From Streptomyces chumphonensis (GTDB taxonomy: Bacteria > Actinomycetota > Actinomycetes > Streptomycetales > Streptomycetaceae), in contig NZ_JACXYU010000001.1 in NCBI RefSeq assembly GCF_014779715.1, positions 496,001-560,000 of the forward strand: DNA of 64,000 nt, read 5' to 3'. Below, one piece after another: positions 1 through 8,515 of the stretch. The translations under genes and the position numbers were made by a program. The stretch's first letter is position 1; each line of letters begins with the position of its first letter. The notes beneath the pieces are model-generated. The model was not told where the DNA came from. It saw only the letters and a list, made by a program, of their open reading frames with translations, and searched no databases.

Positions 1-1
1 C

Positions 2-58
2 CGCGACCGTGCCGAAGCGCTGCTCTCCGTACTGTCGCCGAAGGTCGTGAGCCGATGA
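2..58 (+). CDS. C-terminal end of an upstream operon gene (partial)
   Basis: The window opens inside a reading frame that can be read for 18 codons, ending RDRAEALLSVLSPKVVSR, before a TGA. That stop overlaps the ATG of the next gene in an ATGA arrangement. The overlap repeats the tight coupling seen through the following eight genes, so this is likely an earlier gene of the same operon. The fragment is too short to assign a family. Calling it coding is an inference from composition and from the overlap. Confidence 0.6.
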   Translation, partial: RDRAEALLSVLSPKVVSR

Positions 59-891
59 CCGGGATCACCGCCCCGCCGGCCACCGTCTCCTCCTACGCCG
101 AGCTCCTCCAGCGGGTACGCGGCGGTGACCTGGGGCCCGACCCGCGGACTCAGCGCATATCCGTCGCCTTCACCACACGCCAGTCCGTCCGGCACGACGG
201 ACGCGGCGGCGGCTACCGCAACGAGGTCCTGAGCCTTCGGCTGGCCGAGGCGACCGGGTCCTGCGCGGTGGAACCGGGCGAGCTGCCCGCCGACGCCGTC
301 GAGGACTGCGTCGGCGCCGACGTCGCCCGGCTCCTGGACCACGACCTGACGGCCGTGCGCGTGGCGGCACTCGACGCCTACCTGTCCCACGCCCTCCCGC
401 ACCAGCCCGCCCAGGGGGCCCGGGACTACCCGCTGCCCGCCGGGACCTCTCTGGAGAAGTCCCGGGCCCGCGCGCGGGCCGTCGTCGAACTCCTCGACGT
501 GCGGCGGGGAGGCACCGTTCTCGTCGTCGGGGTGGTGAACTCCCTGCTGGAGGCCCTGCGGGCCCGAGGGCTGAGGTACATCCCCTGCGACCTCAAGGGC
601 GGCACCACCGAATGGGGCGAACCCGTGCGCCGGGACGCCCCGGCGGAACTGGACCGCTGCGACGCCCTCCTCGCCTCCGGCATGACCCTCGGGAACGGCA
701 GCTTCGAGCCACTGCGTGAGCACGCGCTGCGCCACGGGAAACCACTGGTGATGTTCGCCCAGACGGGGAGCGCGGTGCTGCCGCGCCTCATCGGGGCGGG
801 GGTCAGCGCGGTGTGCGCGGAACCGTACCCCTTCTTCTGGCTCCACGGCGGCCCGGGAACCGTGCACCGCTACGGCGGAGCGCTCTCATGA
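55..891 (+). CDS. DUF364-type Rossmann-like protein (putative metal-chelation family)
   Basis: This 278-residue protein has an N-terminal alpha/beta region (about 1-120) followed by a Rossmann-like domain. The C-terminal half carries the GTVLVVGVVNSLL strand-loop and the ASGMTLGNGSFEPL segment (about 206-219), which match the DUF364 signature, where a TGxxLxNGT-like motif is usual. DUF364/DUF4213 proteins are annotated as putative heavy-metal chelation proteins and often lie beside metal or peptide ABC transporters; their reaction is not established. The start overlaps the preceding stop, and the stop overlaps the next ATG. The family call is from motif memory. Involvement in metal handling is inferred from the family and from the nickel/peptide-type importer downstream. 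Confidence 0.7.
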   Translation: MTGITAPPATVSSYAELLQRVRGGDLGPDPRTQRISVAFTTRQSVRHDGRGGGYRNEVLSLRLAEATGSCAVEPGELPADAVEDCVGADVARLLDHDLTAVRVAALDAYLSHALPHQPAQGARDYPLPAGTSLEKSRARARAVVELLDVRRGGTVLVVGVVNSLLEALRARGLRYIPCDLKGGTTEWGEPVRRDAPAELDRCDALLASGMTLGNGSFEPLREHALRHGKPLVMFAQTGSAVLPRLIGAGVSAVCAEPYPFFWLHGGPGTVHRYGGALS

Positions 892-1985
892 CCGCGGCCG
901 TACTCAGCCCCGCCGGGAACCGGGAGCTGCTCGCCCTGCTCGGCCGGACGCCGCTCGCCCGCGTCACCGCCGACCTGCCCTGCCCCCAGCCCGGCTTCTG
1001 GGCCAAGCTCGAAGGGCTCGGCGTCGGCGGAATGAAGGCGCGGGCGGCCGTCGCCATGCTGCTCGGCGCCCGGGAGCGCGGCGAGTTGGCGCCCGGCGCA
1101 CCCGTGGTGGAGTCCACCTCCGGCACCCTCGGCATCGGTCTCGCCTTCGCGGGCCAGGCGCTCGGGCACCCGGTCGTTCTCGTCGGCGACGCCGAACTGG
1201 AAGCCCCGATGCGGCAGTTGCTGCGCGCGTACGGGGTGCGACTGGAGCTGGTCGACCGGCCGGCCGACCCCGGTGGCTGGCAGGCCGCCCGACTGGCGCG
1301 GCTGCGCGAACTCCTGGCACGGCTCCCGGACGCCTACTGGCCCGACCAGTACAACAACCCGGACAACAACGCCGGATACGCCTCCCTCGCGGCGGAACTC
1401 GCCGCCCAGCTCGATCACCTCGACGTGCTGGTGTGCAGCGTGGGGACCGGCGGCCACAGCGCGGGCGTCGTCGCCCCGCTGCGCCGGTACTGGCCCGGCC
1501 TGCGGTTGATCGGCGTGGACGCCACCGGCTCGACGATCTTCGGGCAGCCTGCCCGGCCTCGGCTGATGCGGGGCCTGGGCAGCAGCATCCATCCCCGGAA
1601 CGTCGCCTACGAGGCGTTCGACGAGGTCCACTGGGTCGGGCCGGCCGAGGCCGCCGACACCTGCCGACGGCTGGCCAGGACCACGTTCGTCAGCGGCGGC
1701 TGGAGTACCGGTGCCGTGGCTCTCGTGGCCGCCTGGGCCGCGCGGGTCCACTCCGGTGCCGTCGTCGCGACCGTCTTCCCGGACGGCCCGCACCGCTACC
1801 TCGGAAGCGTCTACGACGACGACTTCACCGACGCCCACGGCCTCGACCTGAGCACGGCGGCGGCCCGCCCCGTCGAGATCCCGCATCCGCGCGCCGTGGA
1901 GGCGACCGGCTGGGTCAGGTGCCGGACGGTCACCGATCCGCTGGCCCCCGCCGCCGCCCCGCCGCCCTCGGGAGAACGCACGTGA
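888..1985 (+). CDS. PLP-dependent cysteine synthase-family enzyme
   Basis: A 365-residue fold-type II PLP enzyme of the cysteine synthase/cystathionine beta-synthase group. The likely PLP lysine is Lys50 in VGGMKARAA. ESTSGTLG (about 75-82) replaces the usual EPTSGNTG substrate loop, and VGTGGHSAG (about 184) is the phosphate-binding glycine loop. The diverged substrate loop argues against housekeeping CysK. Relatives in siderophore and diaminopropionate pathways (SbnA type) use the same chemistry for beta-replacement on a serine derivative. The ATG chosen overlaps the preceding stop. The in-frame start 75 bases upstream lies inside the previous gene and was rejected. The product is unknown; an amino-acid building block is the inference. 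Confidence 0.8.
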   Translation: MTAAVLSPAGNRELLALLGRTPLARVTADLPCPQPGFWAKLEGLGVGGMKARAAVAMLLGARERGELAPGAPVVESTSGTLGIGLAFAGQALGHPVVLVGDAELEAPMRQLLRAYGVRLELVDRPADPGGWQAARLARLRELLARLPDAYWPDQYNNPDNNAGYASLAAELAAQLDHLDVLVCSVGTGGHSAGVVAPLRRYWPGLRLIGVDATGSTIFGQPARPRLMRGLGSSIHPRNVAYEAFDEVHWVGPAEAADTCRRLARTTFVSGGWSTGAVALVAAWAARVHSGAVVATVFPDGPHRYLGSVYDDDFTDAHGLDLSTAAARPVEIPHPRAVEATGWVRCRTVTDPLAPAAAPPPSGERT

Positions 1986-3043
1986 AGCTCACCCAGCACA
2001 CCGTGCGCCTCCGGCTCACCGAGCCCCTGCGCATATCCCGCTCCACGATGGCGGCCCGCGACGCCGTCTGGGTCTCCGTCGAGCACGAGGGGCGGCAGGG
2101 CCACGGCGAAATCGTCACCAGCGTCTACTACGGCCTCGACGCCGCCGCCATCGCCCGGTGGCTGCGCGGAGCGGCCCGGGAGCTGGTCCGCTTCCCCGAC
2201 CCGGAGACCTGCCTCGCCGCGCTGCGCGACGGCGAGTGGCCCCCCGCCGACCTGCCGCCCGCCGTGGCGGCCGGGGTCGAGGCCGCGCTGCTCGACCTCT
2301 GCGGCAAGCGCGCGGACGTCCCGGCCCACCGGCTGCTCGGCGCCTCGGAGCCCCCGTCCGCCGCGACCGCGCGCACCATCGGCATCATCTCGCCGGGCAG
2401 GGCCGCGGCCCTGGCCGACCGCCTCGCACGCGACGGGTTCAGCGTCCTCAAGATCAAAGCGGGCGCCCCCGACCCGTACGACGACCTCGAACGCGTACGG
2501 GCCGTGCGCACCGTCGCGCCCCACGCGCGGTTGCTCCTCGACCCCAATGGCGCATGGACGGCCGAGACGGCGGCGGACTTCATCCCGCGCTTCGCGGAGC
2601 TGGGCGTCGAGGCCGTCGAGCAGCCCCTGGCCCCCGGCGACCCCGAGGCGCTGGCGAAGCTCGCCGAGCGTTCCCCGCTGCCCGTGATCGCGGACGAGGA
2701 CGCCGTCGGGCTGGAGGACGCCCGGCGGCTGGCCGGGCGGGTGCGGGGCGTCAACGTCAAACTCGCCAAGTGCGGTGGCGTCTTCGCCGCGCTCCGCATC
2801 GCCGATCTCCTCCAGGGCAGCGGTACGGACCTGATGCTCGGCTGCCTGACCGCGAGCACCCTCGGCATCGCGCCCGCCGTGCACCTCGCCGACCGGGCCC
2901 GCTGGGCCGACCTGGACGGGCATCTGCTCCTGGCCCACGACCCGTGGAGCGGCATCGGCGGCGCGGACGGCACCGTCGCGGTGAGCGGTGGCCCCGGTCT
3001 CGGGGTCCGCCGTCGCGCCGACGAGGGGGCGGGGCGGGCGTGA
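1982..3043 (+). CDS. Enolase-superfamily dipeptide epimerase-like enzyme
   Basis: A 353-residue member of the muconate-lactonizing-enzyme/dipeptide-epimerase branch of the enolase superfamily. Visible catalytic features are the KIK pair (Lys157/Lys159), metal ligands Asp187 (LLLDPNGAW), Glu213 (EQPL) and Asp238 (ADED), and the second-side lysine in NVKLAKCGG (about 260-263). A C-terminal DLDGH segment resembles the DxD element of dipeptide epimerases. Such enzymes invert an alpha-carbon in a dipeptide or N-acyl amino acid. The GTG start overlaps the preceding stop (GTGA). Next to a cysteine-synthase-like enzyme and a methyltransferase it probably tailors an amino-acid-derived small molecule; the actual substrate cannot be read. 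Confidence 0.82.
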   Translation: MKLTQHTVRLRLTEPLRISRSTMAARDAVWVSVEHEGRQGHGEIVTSVYYGLDAAAIARWLRGAARELVRFPDPETCLAALRDGEWPPADLPPAVAAGVEAALLDLCGKRADVPAHRLLGASEPPSAATARTIGIISPGRAAALADRLARDGFSVLKIKAGAPDPYDDLERVRAVRTVAPHARLLLDPNGAWTAETAADFIPRFAELGVEAVEQPLAPGDPEALAKLAERSPLPVIADEDAVGLEDARRLAGRVRGVNVKLAKCGGVFAALRIADLLQGSGTDLMLGCLTASTLGIAPAVHLADRARWADLDGHLLLAHDPWSGIGGADGTVAVSGGPGLGVRRRADEGAGRA

Positions 3044-4299
3044 AGACGTGGCAGCAGGTGCGCGACTTCCCGCTCGCCATCCGACTCCTCCTGGTCAACC
3101 AACTCGGCGTGAACATCGGCTTCTACCTGCTGATCCCGTATCTCGCCGTCCACCTCACCGAGAACCTGGGCATGTCCGCCGCCGTCGTCGGCATCGTCCT
3201 GGGCGTCCGCAACCTGAGCCAGCAGGGCCTGTTCCTCATCGGCGGCTCCGCCTCCGACCGGCTCGGCGCGCGCGGCGTGATCATCGCGGGCTGCGCGCTG
3301 CGCACCGTCGGCTTCGGGTTGTTCGCGCTCGGCGACGGGCTGGCGGTCCTGCTCGCCGCCTCGGTGCTCAGCGGTCTGGCCGGGGCGCTGTTCAACCCGG
3401 CCGTCCGGGCCTACCTCGCCCTGGAGGCCGGCGAACGCAAGGCCGAGGCGTTCGCCCTCTTCAACGTGTTCGCCACCACCGGTGCCCTGATCGGCCCGCT
3501 GCTCGGCAGCGTCCTGCTGCTGGTCGACTTCCGCACCTCCGCGGTCACCGCCGCGGCCATCTTCGCGGTACTCACCGTCGCCCAGGCCCTGGTGCTGCCG
3601 CGCCGCGCGGCCGTACCGAGCGGGAACAGCGTCCTGGCCGACTGGCGTGAGGTCGTCGGCAACCGGGCCTTCGTGGCGTTCGCCCTCGCCATGGTCGGCC
3701 TGTTCACCATGGAGAACCAGCTGTACCTCCTCCTCCCCGACGGGGCCCGCAGGGCGACCGGTTGGGACGGGGCGGCGGGCCTGGTCTTCCTGACCGGCAC
3801 GCTCGCCAACCTGTGGCTGCAGCTGCGGATCACGCGGAGGCTGAAGGAACGGGGCAGCCGGGCGCGGTGGATCAGCGCGGGCCTGGCGCTGATGGCGCTC
3901 TCCTTCCTGCCGCCGATGCTCGTGACGGGCGGGGGCACCGCGCCGGGCGGCGTCGGCGAAGCCGTCCTGCGCTCGCTGCCCGTGCTGGCCGGGGCGCTGC
4001 TCCTGTACGCGGGCGTCATGGTCGCCCAGCCGTTCGTCATGGAGATGATCCCCGCCTTCGGCAGGCCCGAACTGACCGGCACCTACTTCGGGCTGTTCTA
4101 CGTGGTCTCGGGCATCGCCGCCGCGGTGGGCAACACCGTCGTCGGGTGGGCCATGGACGCGGGCGAGCGGGCGAGCGCGCCCTGGCTGCCGTGGGCGTGC
4201 TGCGTCGCCTTCGGTCTCACCTCCGCCGTCGGCGTCGCCTGGCTGCACCGCCTCCGGGCCCTTCCCGGCCGCCCCGCCCCGGCGGCCGCGACCGCATGA
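3040..4299 (+). CDS. MFS transporter, probable exporter
   Basis: A 419-residue major facilitator protein with about 12 hydrophobic segments and short cytoplasmic loops. The loop after TM2 contains SDRLGARG, a version of the MFS motif A (GxxxDRxGRR). The GTG start overlaps the previous stop; the longer reading frame upstream is out of context, inside the epimerase gene. Its place between biosynthetic enzymes and a complete importer suggests that it exports the product of the preceding enzymes. That role is inference from context. Confidence 0.85.
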   Translation: MKTWQQVRDFPLAIRLLLVNQLGVNIGFYLLIPYLAVHLTENLGMSAAVVGIVLGVRNLSQQGLFLIGGSASDRLGARGVIIAGCALRTVGFGLFALGDGLAVLLAASVLSGLAGALFNPAVRAYLALEAGERKAEAFALFNVFATTGALIGPLLGSVLLLVDFRTSAVTAAAIFAVLTVAQALVLPRRAAVPSGNSVLADWREVVGNRAFVAFALAMVGLFTMENQLYLLLPDGARRATGWDGAAGLVFLTGTLANLWLQLRITRRLKERGSRARWISAGLALMALSFLPPMLVTGGGTAPGGVGEAVLRSLPVLAGALLLYAGVMVAQPFVMEMIPAFGRPELTGTYFGLFYVVSGIAAAVGNTVVGWAMDAGERASAPWLPWACCVAFGLTSAVGVAWLHRLRALPGRPAPAAATA

Positions 4300-4309
4300 G
4301 GAGACACGT

Positions 4310-5113
4310 ATGACCACCGACGCGACCGGCGGCAACCTGCTGACCGACAACCCGGCGCTCTACGAGGCCCGCTTCCCCGACCCCGAACGTCTCGCCGGCC
4401 GCTGGGCCGAGGACTGCCTGCGGCGGTACGGAGCCGGGCCGCGCGTCCTGGACACCGGGTGCGGCACCGGGCGGGACGCCGCGTACCTGCACCGGGCGGG
4501 GCGCACGGTCACCGGTGCCGACCTGTCCGAAGCGATGCTCGACCACGCCCGCGTCCACCACCCCGGACCCGGATACGTCACCGCCGACCTGCGCCTGTTC
4601 GACCTCGGGCAGGACACCTTCGACGCCGTGGTGTGCCTGGACAGCGCCCTGCTGTACTGCCACACCAACGACGAGCTCGACGGCTTCCTCGGCTCGTGCC
4701 GCCGTGCGTTGCGGCCCGGCGGTCTGCTGGTCGCCGAGATGCGCAACGGCGCCTTCTTCCTCGGCCGTACCGAGCTCCTCGACGCCCCCTCGGTCCACCG
4801 CTTCACCTGGCGGGGCGTCGGCTACCGCTCCACCACCACGTTGTCCGTGGACCGCGGCGCCCAACTGCTGCGCCGCACCCGGGTATGGACGGCGGACGAC
4901 GGCTCTCCGCCCACCGAGCAGCGGTCCGCGTGGCGCCTGCTCCTCCCGCAGGAGCTGCGTCATTTCCTGGCCGTCCACGGCTTCGAGGTCCTCGCCCTGC
5001 ACGACGGTCCGGGGCCGCGCACCGACCCGCCGTGGCGCGAGGGGGACCTCCCCCGGTCAACGGCCGACGCCGACCGGCTGCACCTCGTCGCCCGCCTCCA
5101 GCACGGCCTCTGA
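4310..5113 (+). CDS. Class I SAM-dependent methyltransferase
   Basis: A 267-residue Rossmann methyltransferase. SAM motif I is VLDTGCGTG (about 45-53), the acidic residue ending strand 2 is in VTGADLSEAML, and LRPGGLLVAEMRNG is the post-motif III region. A clear AGGAGA ribosome site precedes the ATG, with ten bases between it and the MFS stop. The acceptor is unknown. Within this operon it is most simply a tailoring enzyme acting on the amino-acid-derived product. Confidence 0.85.
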   Translation: MTTDATGGNLLTDNPALYEARFPDPERLAGRWAEDCLRRYGAGPRVLDTGCGTGRDAAYLHRAGRTVTGADLSEAMLDHARVHHPGPGYVTADLRLFDLGQDTFDAVVCLDSALLYCHTNDELDGFLGSCRRALRPGGLLVAEMRNGAFFLGRTELLDAPSVHRFTWRGVGYRSTTTLSVDRGAQLLRRTRVWTADDGSPPTEQRSAWRLLLPQELRHFLAVHGFEVLALHDGPGPRTDPPWREGDLPRSTADADRLHLVARLQHGL

Positions 5114-5178
5114 GCCCGCCCACCGTCCGCCGCCGCCCCCCACGGCCCTGTATCCGCTCGCACCGCAAGGACACCGCC

Positions 5179-6783
5179 ATGCACAAGACTCGCGCCTCCG
5201 CCCCCGTCGCGTCCCGCTTCCCGGAGCTGCGCCGCCGCGGCTTCCTCGCCGCCGCCGGAGGGGTGGCCGGTGTCGGCGCCCTGACGCTCGCCGGCTGCAC
5301 CGGCGGCTCCGCGTCCTCGGAGGCCGCCGCCGAGGAGGACGGCAAGCCGCGGCGCGGCGGACGGCTCCGCGCGGCCTTCGCGGGCGGAGGCGCCGGCGAG
5401 ACCCTGGACCCGCACCTGAGCAGCCTGTTCTCCGACGTGGCGCGGGCCAAGGCGCTCTTCGACAAGCTCGCCGACTACGGTCCGGACCTGTCGGCGCAGC
5501 CGAGGCTGGCGGCGTCGTGGGAGTCCGACGCCGGGCTGAAGCGCTGGACGGTCACGCTCCGCGAGGCGGAGTTCCACGACGGCCGGCCGGTCACCGCCGA
5601 GGACGTCCTCTACAGCTACCGCCGCATCGCGGACCCGGAGCAGGCGTTCCGCGCCAAGGCGTCGCTGGAACCCATCGACCTGGAGGCCAGCCGCGCCCTC
5701 GACGCGCGCACCGTCGAGTTCGTCCTCAAGCGTCCGACCGCCGAGTTCCCCAACGTGCTCGCCGCCTTCGGCGCCTACATCGTTCCCGAGGGCCCGCAGG
5801 ACTTCGACACGAAGCCCGTCGGCAGCGGACCGTTCCGCTTCATCTCCTTCGCACCCGGCCGCTCCGCCGTGTTCGCGCGCAACGACGCGTACTGGGAGGG
5901 GGCACCGCACCTCGACGAGTTGGAGATCGTCGTCGCCAACGAGGAGTCCGCCCGGATCAACGCCCTGCTGGGCGGCCAGGTCGAGTACGCGCACGAGCTC
6001 AACCCCACGACCGCCCGGGCGCACGAGGGGAAGGGCCGGATCGAGATCGTCCGGCTGCGCAACAGCGCCATGCAGGCGTTCGTCATGAAGACCGACCGGC
6101 CGCCCTTCGACGACCAGCGGGTTCGCGAGGCGTTCTTCCTCATCGCCGACCGCCGGGAACTGGTCGACGGCGCCCTCTCCGGCGCGGGCGAGGTCGGCAA
6201 CGACCTCTTCGGGAAGGGCTACGAGTACTACGCGGCCGACCTGCCCCAGCGCGAGCAGGATCTCGACCGGGCCCGGGCGCTGCTGAAGGAGGCCGGAGCC
6301 GAGAACCTCAAGGTCACCCTCGACACCTCGCCCGTCGCCTCGGGGTTCACCGAGGCCGCCACCATCTTCCGCGACCAGGCCGCCGAGGCCGGTGTCACCA
6401 TCACCGTCAAGACGGGCAGCAAGGACAGCTACTGGAAGGACATCCTCGACTCCGGGACGTTCGCCTCCTACCGCTCCGGAGCCATGCCCATCGAGGCACA
6501 CATCTCCCAGCGTCTGCTCACCGACTCCACGACCAACGCCACCAAATGGCAGCACGAGGACTTCGACGCCCTCTACCGGCAGGCCCAGTCCACCCAGGAC
6601 AAGGAGGAGCGCGCGGCCGTCTACGCGCGCATGCAGCGGCGTCTGCACGCCGAGGGCGGCTTCCTCATCTGGGGCTTCGGCGACTGGATCATCGGCACGG
6701 CGCGCACCGTCCGGGGCGTGGCGTCCAAGGCCCCCGCCAACTCCCTCGACTGGGCCCGCTTCGACAAGGTCTGGCTCGCGTGA
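5179..6783 (+). CDS. Peptide/nickel-type ABC transporter substrate-binding lipoprotein (Tat)
   Basis: A 534-residue family 5 extracellular solute-binding protein (DppA/OppA/NikA group). The N terminus carries a twin-arginine-type signal (RRRGFLA from about residue 18), a hydrophobic stretch and a lipobox LAGC with lipidated Cys40, so it is exported folded and anchored outside the membrane. The GGRLRAAFAGG, ETLDPHLSS and FHDGRPVTAEDVLYSYRR segments are typical of the family. The ATG chosen gives this complete signal peptide. It is followed by two permeases and a double ATPase, each overlapping the previous stop. Family 5 binders take peptides, nickel chelates or opine metallophores, and the neighbouring enzymes favour a chelate or modified amino acid. 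Confidence 0.9.
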   Translation: MHKTRASAPVASRFPELRRRGFLAAAGGVAGVGALTLAGCTGGSASSEAAAEEDGKPRRGGRLRAAFAGGGAGETLDPHLSSLFSDVARAKALFDKLADYGPDLSAQPRLAASWESDAGLKRWTVTLREAEFHDGRPVTAEDVLYSYRRIADPEQAFRAKASLEPIDLEASRALDARTVEFVLKRPTAEFPNVLAAFGAYIVPEGPQDFDTKPVGSGPFRFISFAPGRSAVFARNDAYWEGAPHLDELEIVVANEESARINALLGGQVEYAHELNPTTARAHEGKGRIEIVRLRNSAMQAFVMKTDRPPFDDQRVREAFFLIADRRELVDGALSGAGEVGNDLFGKGYEYYAADLPQREQDLDRARALLKEAGAENLKVTLDTSPVASGFTEAATIFRDQAAEAGVTITVKTGSKDSYWKDILDSGTFASYRSGAMPIEAHISQRLLTDSTTNATKWQHEDFDALYRQAQSTQDKEERAAVYARMQRRLHAEGGFLIWGFGDWIIGTARTVRGVASKAPANSLDWARFDKVWLA

Positions 6784-7733
6784 GCGGAGTCCGCTCCTGG
6801 GTGGTACGGCGGCTGCTGCTCGGCCTCGGCCAGACGGCGGCCGTCGTCCTGCTCGTCTTCGCCCTGACCGAGGCGCTGCCGGGGGACGCGGCCGTGGTGC
6901 TCGCCGGTGACCAGCCCGACCCGGACCGGATCGCCGCCATCCGCGAGGCCATGGAGCTGGACCGTCCCGCGCACGAACGTCTCCTGGACTGGGCGGCCGG
7001 GCTGCTGCACGGCGACTTCGGCACCTCACTCGTCTCCGACCGGCCCGTCTCCACGTATCTCGCGGACGGTTTCGGACCGACGCTGCTCCTCGCCGGCCTG
7101 ACGGTGGCACTGCTGGTGCCGACCGGGGTGGGCCTCGGGGTGCTGGCCGCCCGCCACGAGGGCCGGTTCGTCGACCGGCTGGTCAGCTCGACGACGCTGG
7201 GCGTCTACGCGGTGCCGGAGTTCGCCTTCGGCGTGCTGCTGATCACCGTGTTCGCGCTGCGCCTCGGCTGGCTGCCGCCGACCGCCGTGGGCTACGGCAC
7301 GGACCTCCTGGGCCATCCGGCGGCGCTCGTGCTGCCCGTCGTCGTGCTGCTGTCGCGGCCGGTGTGCTCCCTGGCCCGCCTGGTGCGCGCCGGCATGATC
7401 GACGCGCTCGACTCCCCGTACGTCGCGCACGCCCGGCGGTACGGCCTGTCGGGCGTGCGCCTGCGGTACGCCCACGCGCTGCCCAACGCGGTGGCGCCCG
7501 CCGCCCAGCAACTGGCCCGCACGATCGACTGGCTGCTGGGCGGCGTCATCGTCGTGGAGGCGCTGTTCGTGATCCCCGGGCTCGGCACCGTACTGATCAA
7601 CGCCGTGGCCGAGCGTGACGTGCCCGTGGTGCAGGGCCTCGCGGTGGTCTTCGGACTCTCCACCGTCGTCCTCAACCTGGGGGCCGACCTGGTCACCCAC
7701 CGCCTCACCCCTCGGGCGGGGGTGGCCGCATGA
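6780..7733 (+). CDS. ABC transporter permease (DppB/NikB type)
   Basis: A 317-residue inner-membrane permease with about six transmembrane segments and the conserved DppB/OppB features: GDFGTSLVSDRPV after the first periplasmic loop, and the EAA-like coupling region around YVAHARRYGLSG followed by HALPNAVAP. The GTG start overlaps the substrate-binding protein stop by four bases, and its own stop overlaps the next ATG. It forms the membrane channel with the next gene product. Confidence 0.9.
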   Translation: MSGVRSWVVRRLLLGLGQTAAVVLLVFALTEALPGDAAVVLAGDQPDPDRIAAIREAMELDRPAHERLLDWAAGLLHGDFGTSLVSDRPVSTYLADGFGPTLLLAGLTVALLVPTGVGLGVLAARHEGRFVDRLVSSTTLGVYAVPEFAFGVLLITVFALRLGWLPPTAVGYGTDLLGHPAALVLPVVVLLSRPVCSLARLVRAGMIDALDSPYVAHARRYGLSGVRLRYAHALPNAVAPAAQQLARTIDWLLGGVIVVEALFVIPGLGTVLINAVAERDVPVVQGLAVVFGLSTVVLNLGADLVTHRLTPRAGVAA

Positions 7734-8515
7734 GGTCCCGCGCCGCACTCGGCGTCCTGGTCATGGGCGTGCCGCTCGCGCTGGCCCTGCTGGGGCCGCT
7801 CTTCGCGGGGGAGCCGGGCCCGCGGGCCGCGTCGTTCACGCTCGGGAACGGGCACTGGCTCGGCACCGACTTCACCGGCCGCGACGTGGGCCGCGAGATC
7901 CTGCTCGGCGGCCGGTCGGTGGTGCTCGTCGCCCTCGCCGCGACGCTGCTCGCCTACGTGGTGGCGCTGCCACTCGGCCTGATCGGCGCGCTGACCCACC
8001 GGACCTGGCTGGAGGAGCTGCTGATGCGGCCGCTGGACGTCCTGCTGGCCGTTCCCTCGCTGCTGATGATCCTGCTCGTGGCCTCGGTCCTCACCCCGGA
8101 CGCCACCGGCCTCGCGCTGCTGGTGGCCCTGGTCAACATCCCGGACGCCGCGCGGATCGTCCGGGCGGCGGCCGCGGAGGCGGCGTCGCGCCCGGCGGTC
8201 GAGGCGCTCCGCATGCAGGGCGAGACCTGGTGGCGGATGGCCGTCGGCTACGTCGGCAGGTCGGTCGCCCGGACGCTCGCCGCCGACGCGGGCGTCCGGC
8301 TGACCGGGGTGCTGTACCTCGTGGCGACGGCGGCGTTCCTGGGCGTCGGCGTCGCCCCCGACGCCTCCGACTGGGCCGTGATGGTGGACCGCAACCGCAC
8401 GGGACTGTTCGTGCAGCCCTGGGCCGTCGTGGTGCCCGCACTGCTGATCGTCGCATTGACCATGGGGGGCAACCTGCTCTTCGACGCCCTGCTGGAGAAG
8501 AGGAGGCGGGTGTGA
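7730..8515 (+). CDS. ABC transporter permease (DppC/NikC type)
   Basis: A 261-residue permease with about six transmembrane helices. It contains the HWLGTDFTGRDVGREILLGGR segment, whose GTDxxGRD core is diagnostic of DppC/OppC/NikC subunits. The EAA loop is the EALRMQGETWWRMA region. It pairs with the preceding DppB-type subunit. Start and stop overlap both neighbours (ATGA and GTGA). Confidence 0.9.
   Translation: MRSRAALGVLVMGVPLALALLGPLFAGEPGPRAASFTLGNGHWLGTDFTGRDVGREILLGGRSVVLVALAATLLAYVVALPLGLIGALTHRTWLEELLMRPLDVLLAVPSLLMILLVASVLTPDATGLALLVALVNIPDAARIVRAAAAEAASRPAVEALRMQGETWWRMAVGYVGRSVARTLAADAGVRLTGVLYLVATAAFLGVGVAPDASDWAVMVDRNRTGLFVQPWAVVVPALLIVALTMGGNLLFDALLEKRRRV

Noticed and set aside
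813-887. Longer N terminus for the PLP enzyme
   Set aside because: It lies inside the DUF364 gene; the ATG overlapping the preceding stop matches the coupling pattern of the operon.
2128-4350. Long antisense frame over the epimerase and MFS genes
   Set aside because: Shadow frame without recognisable domain; both plus-strand genes show intact motifs.
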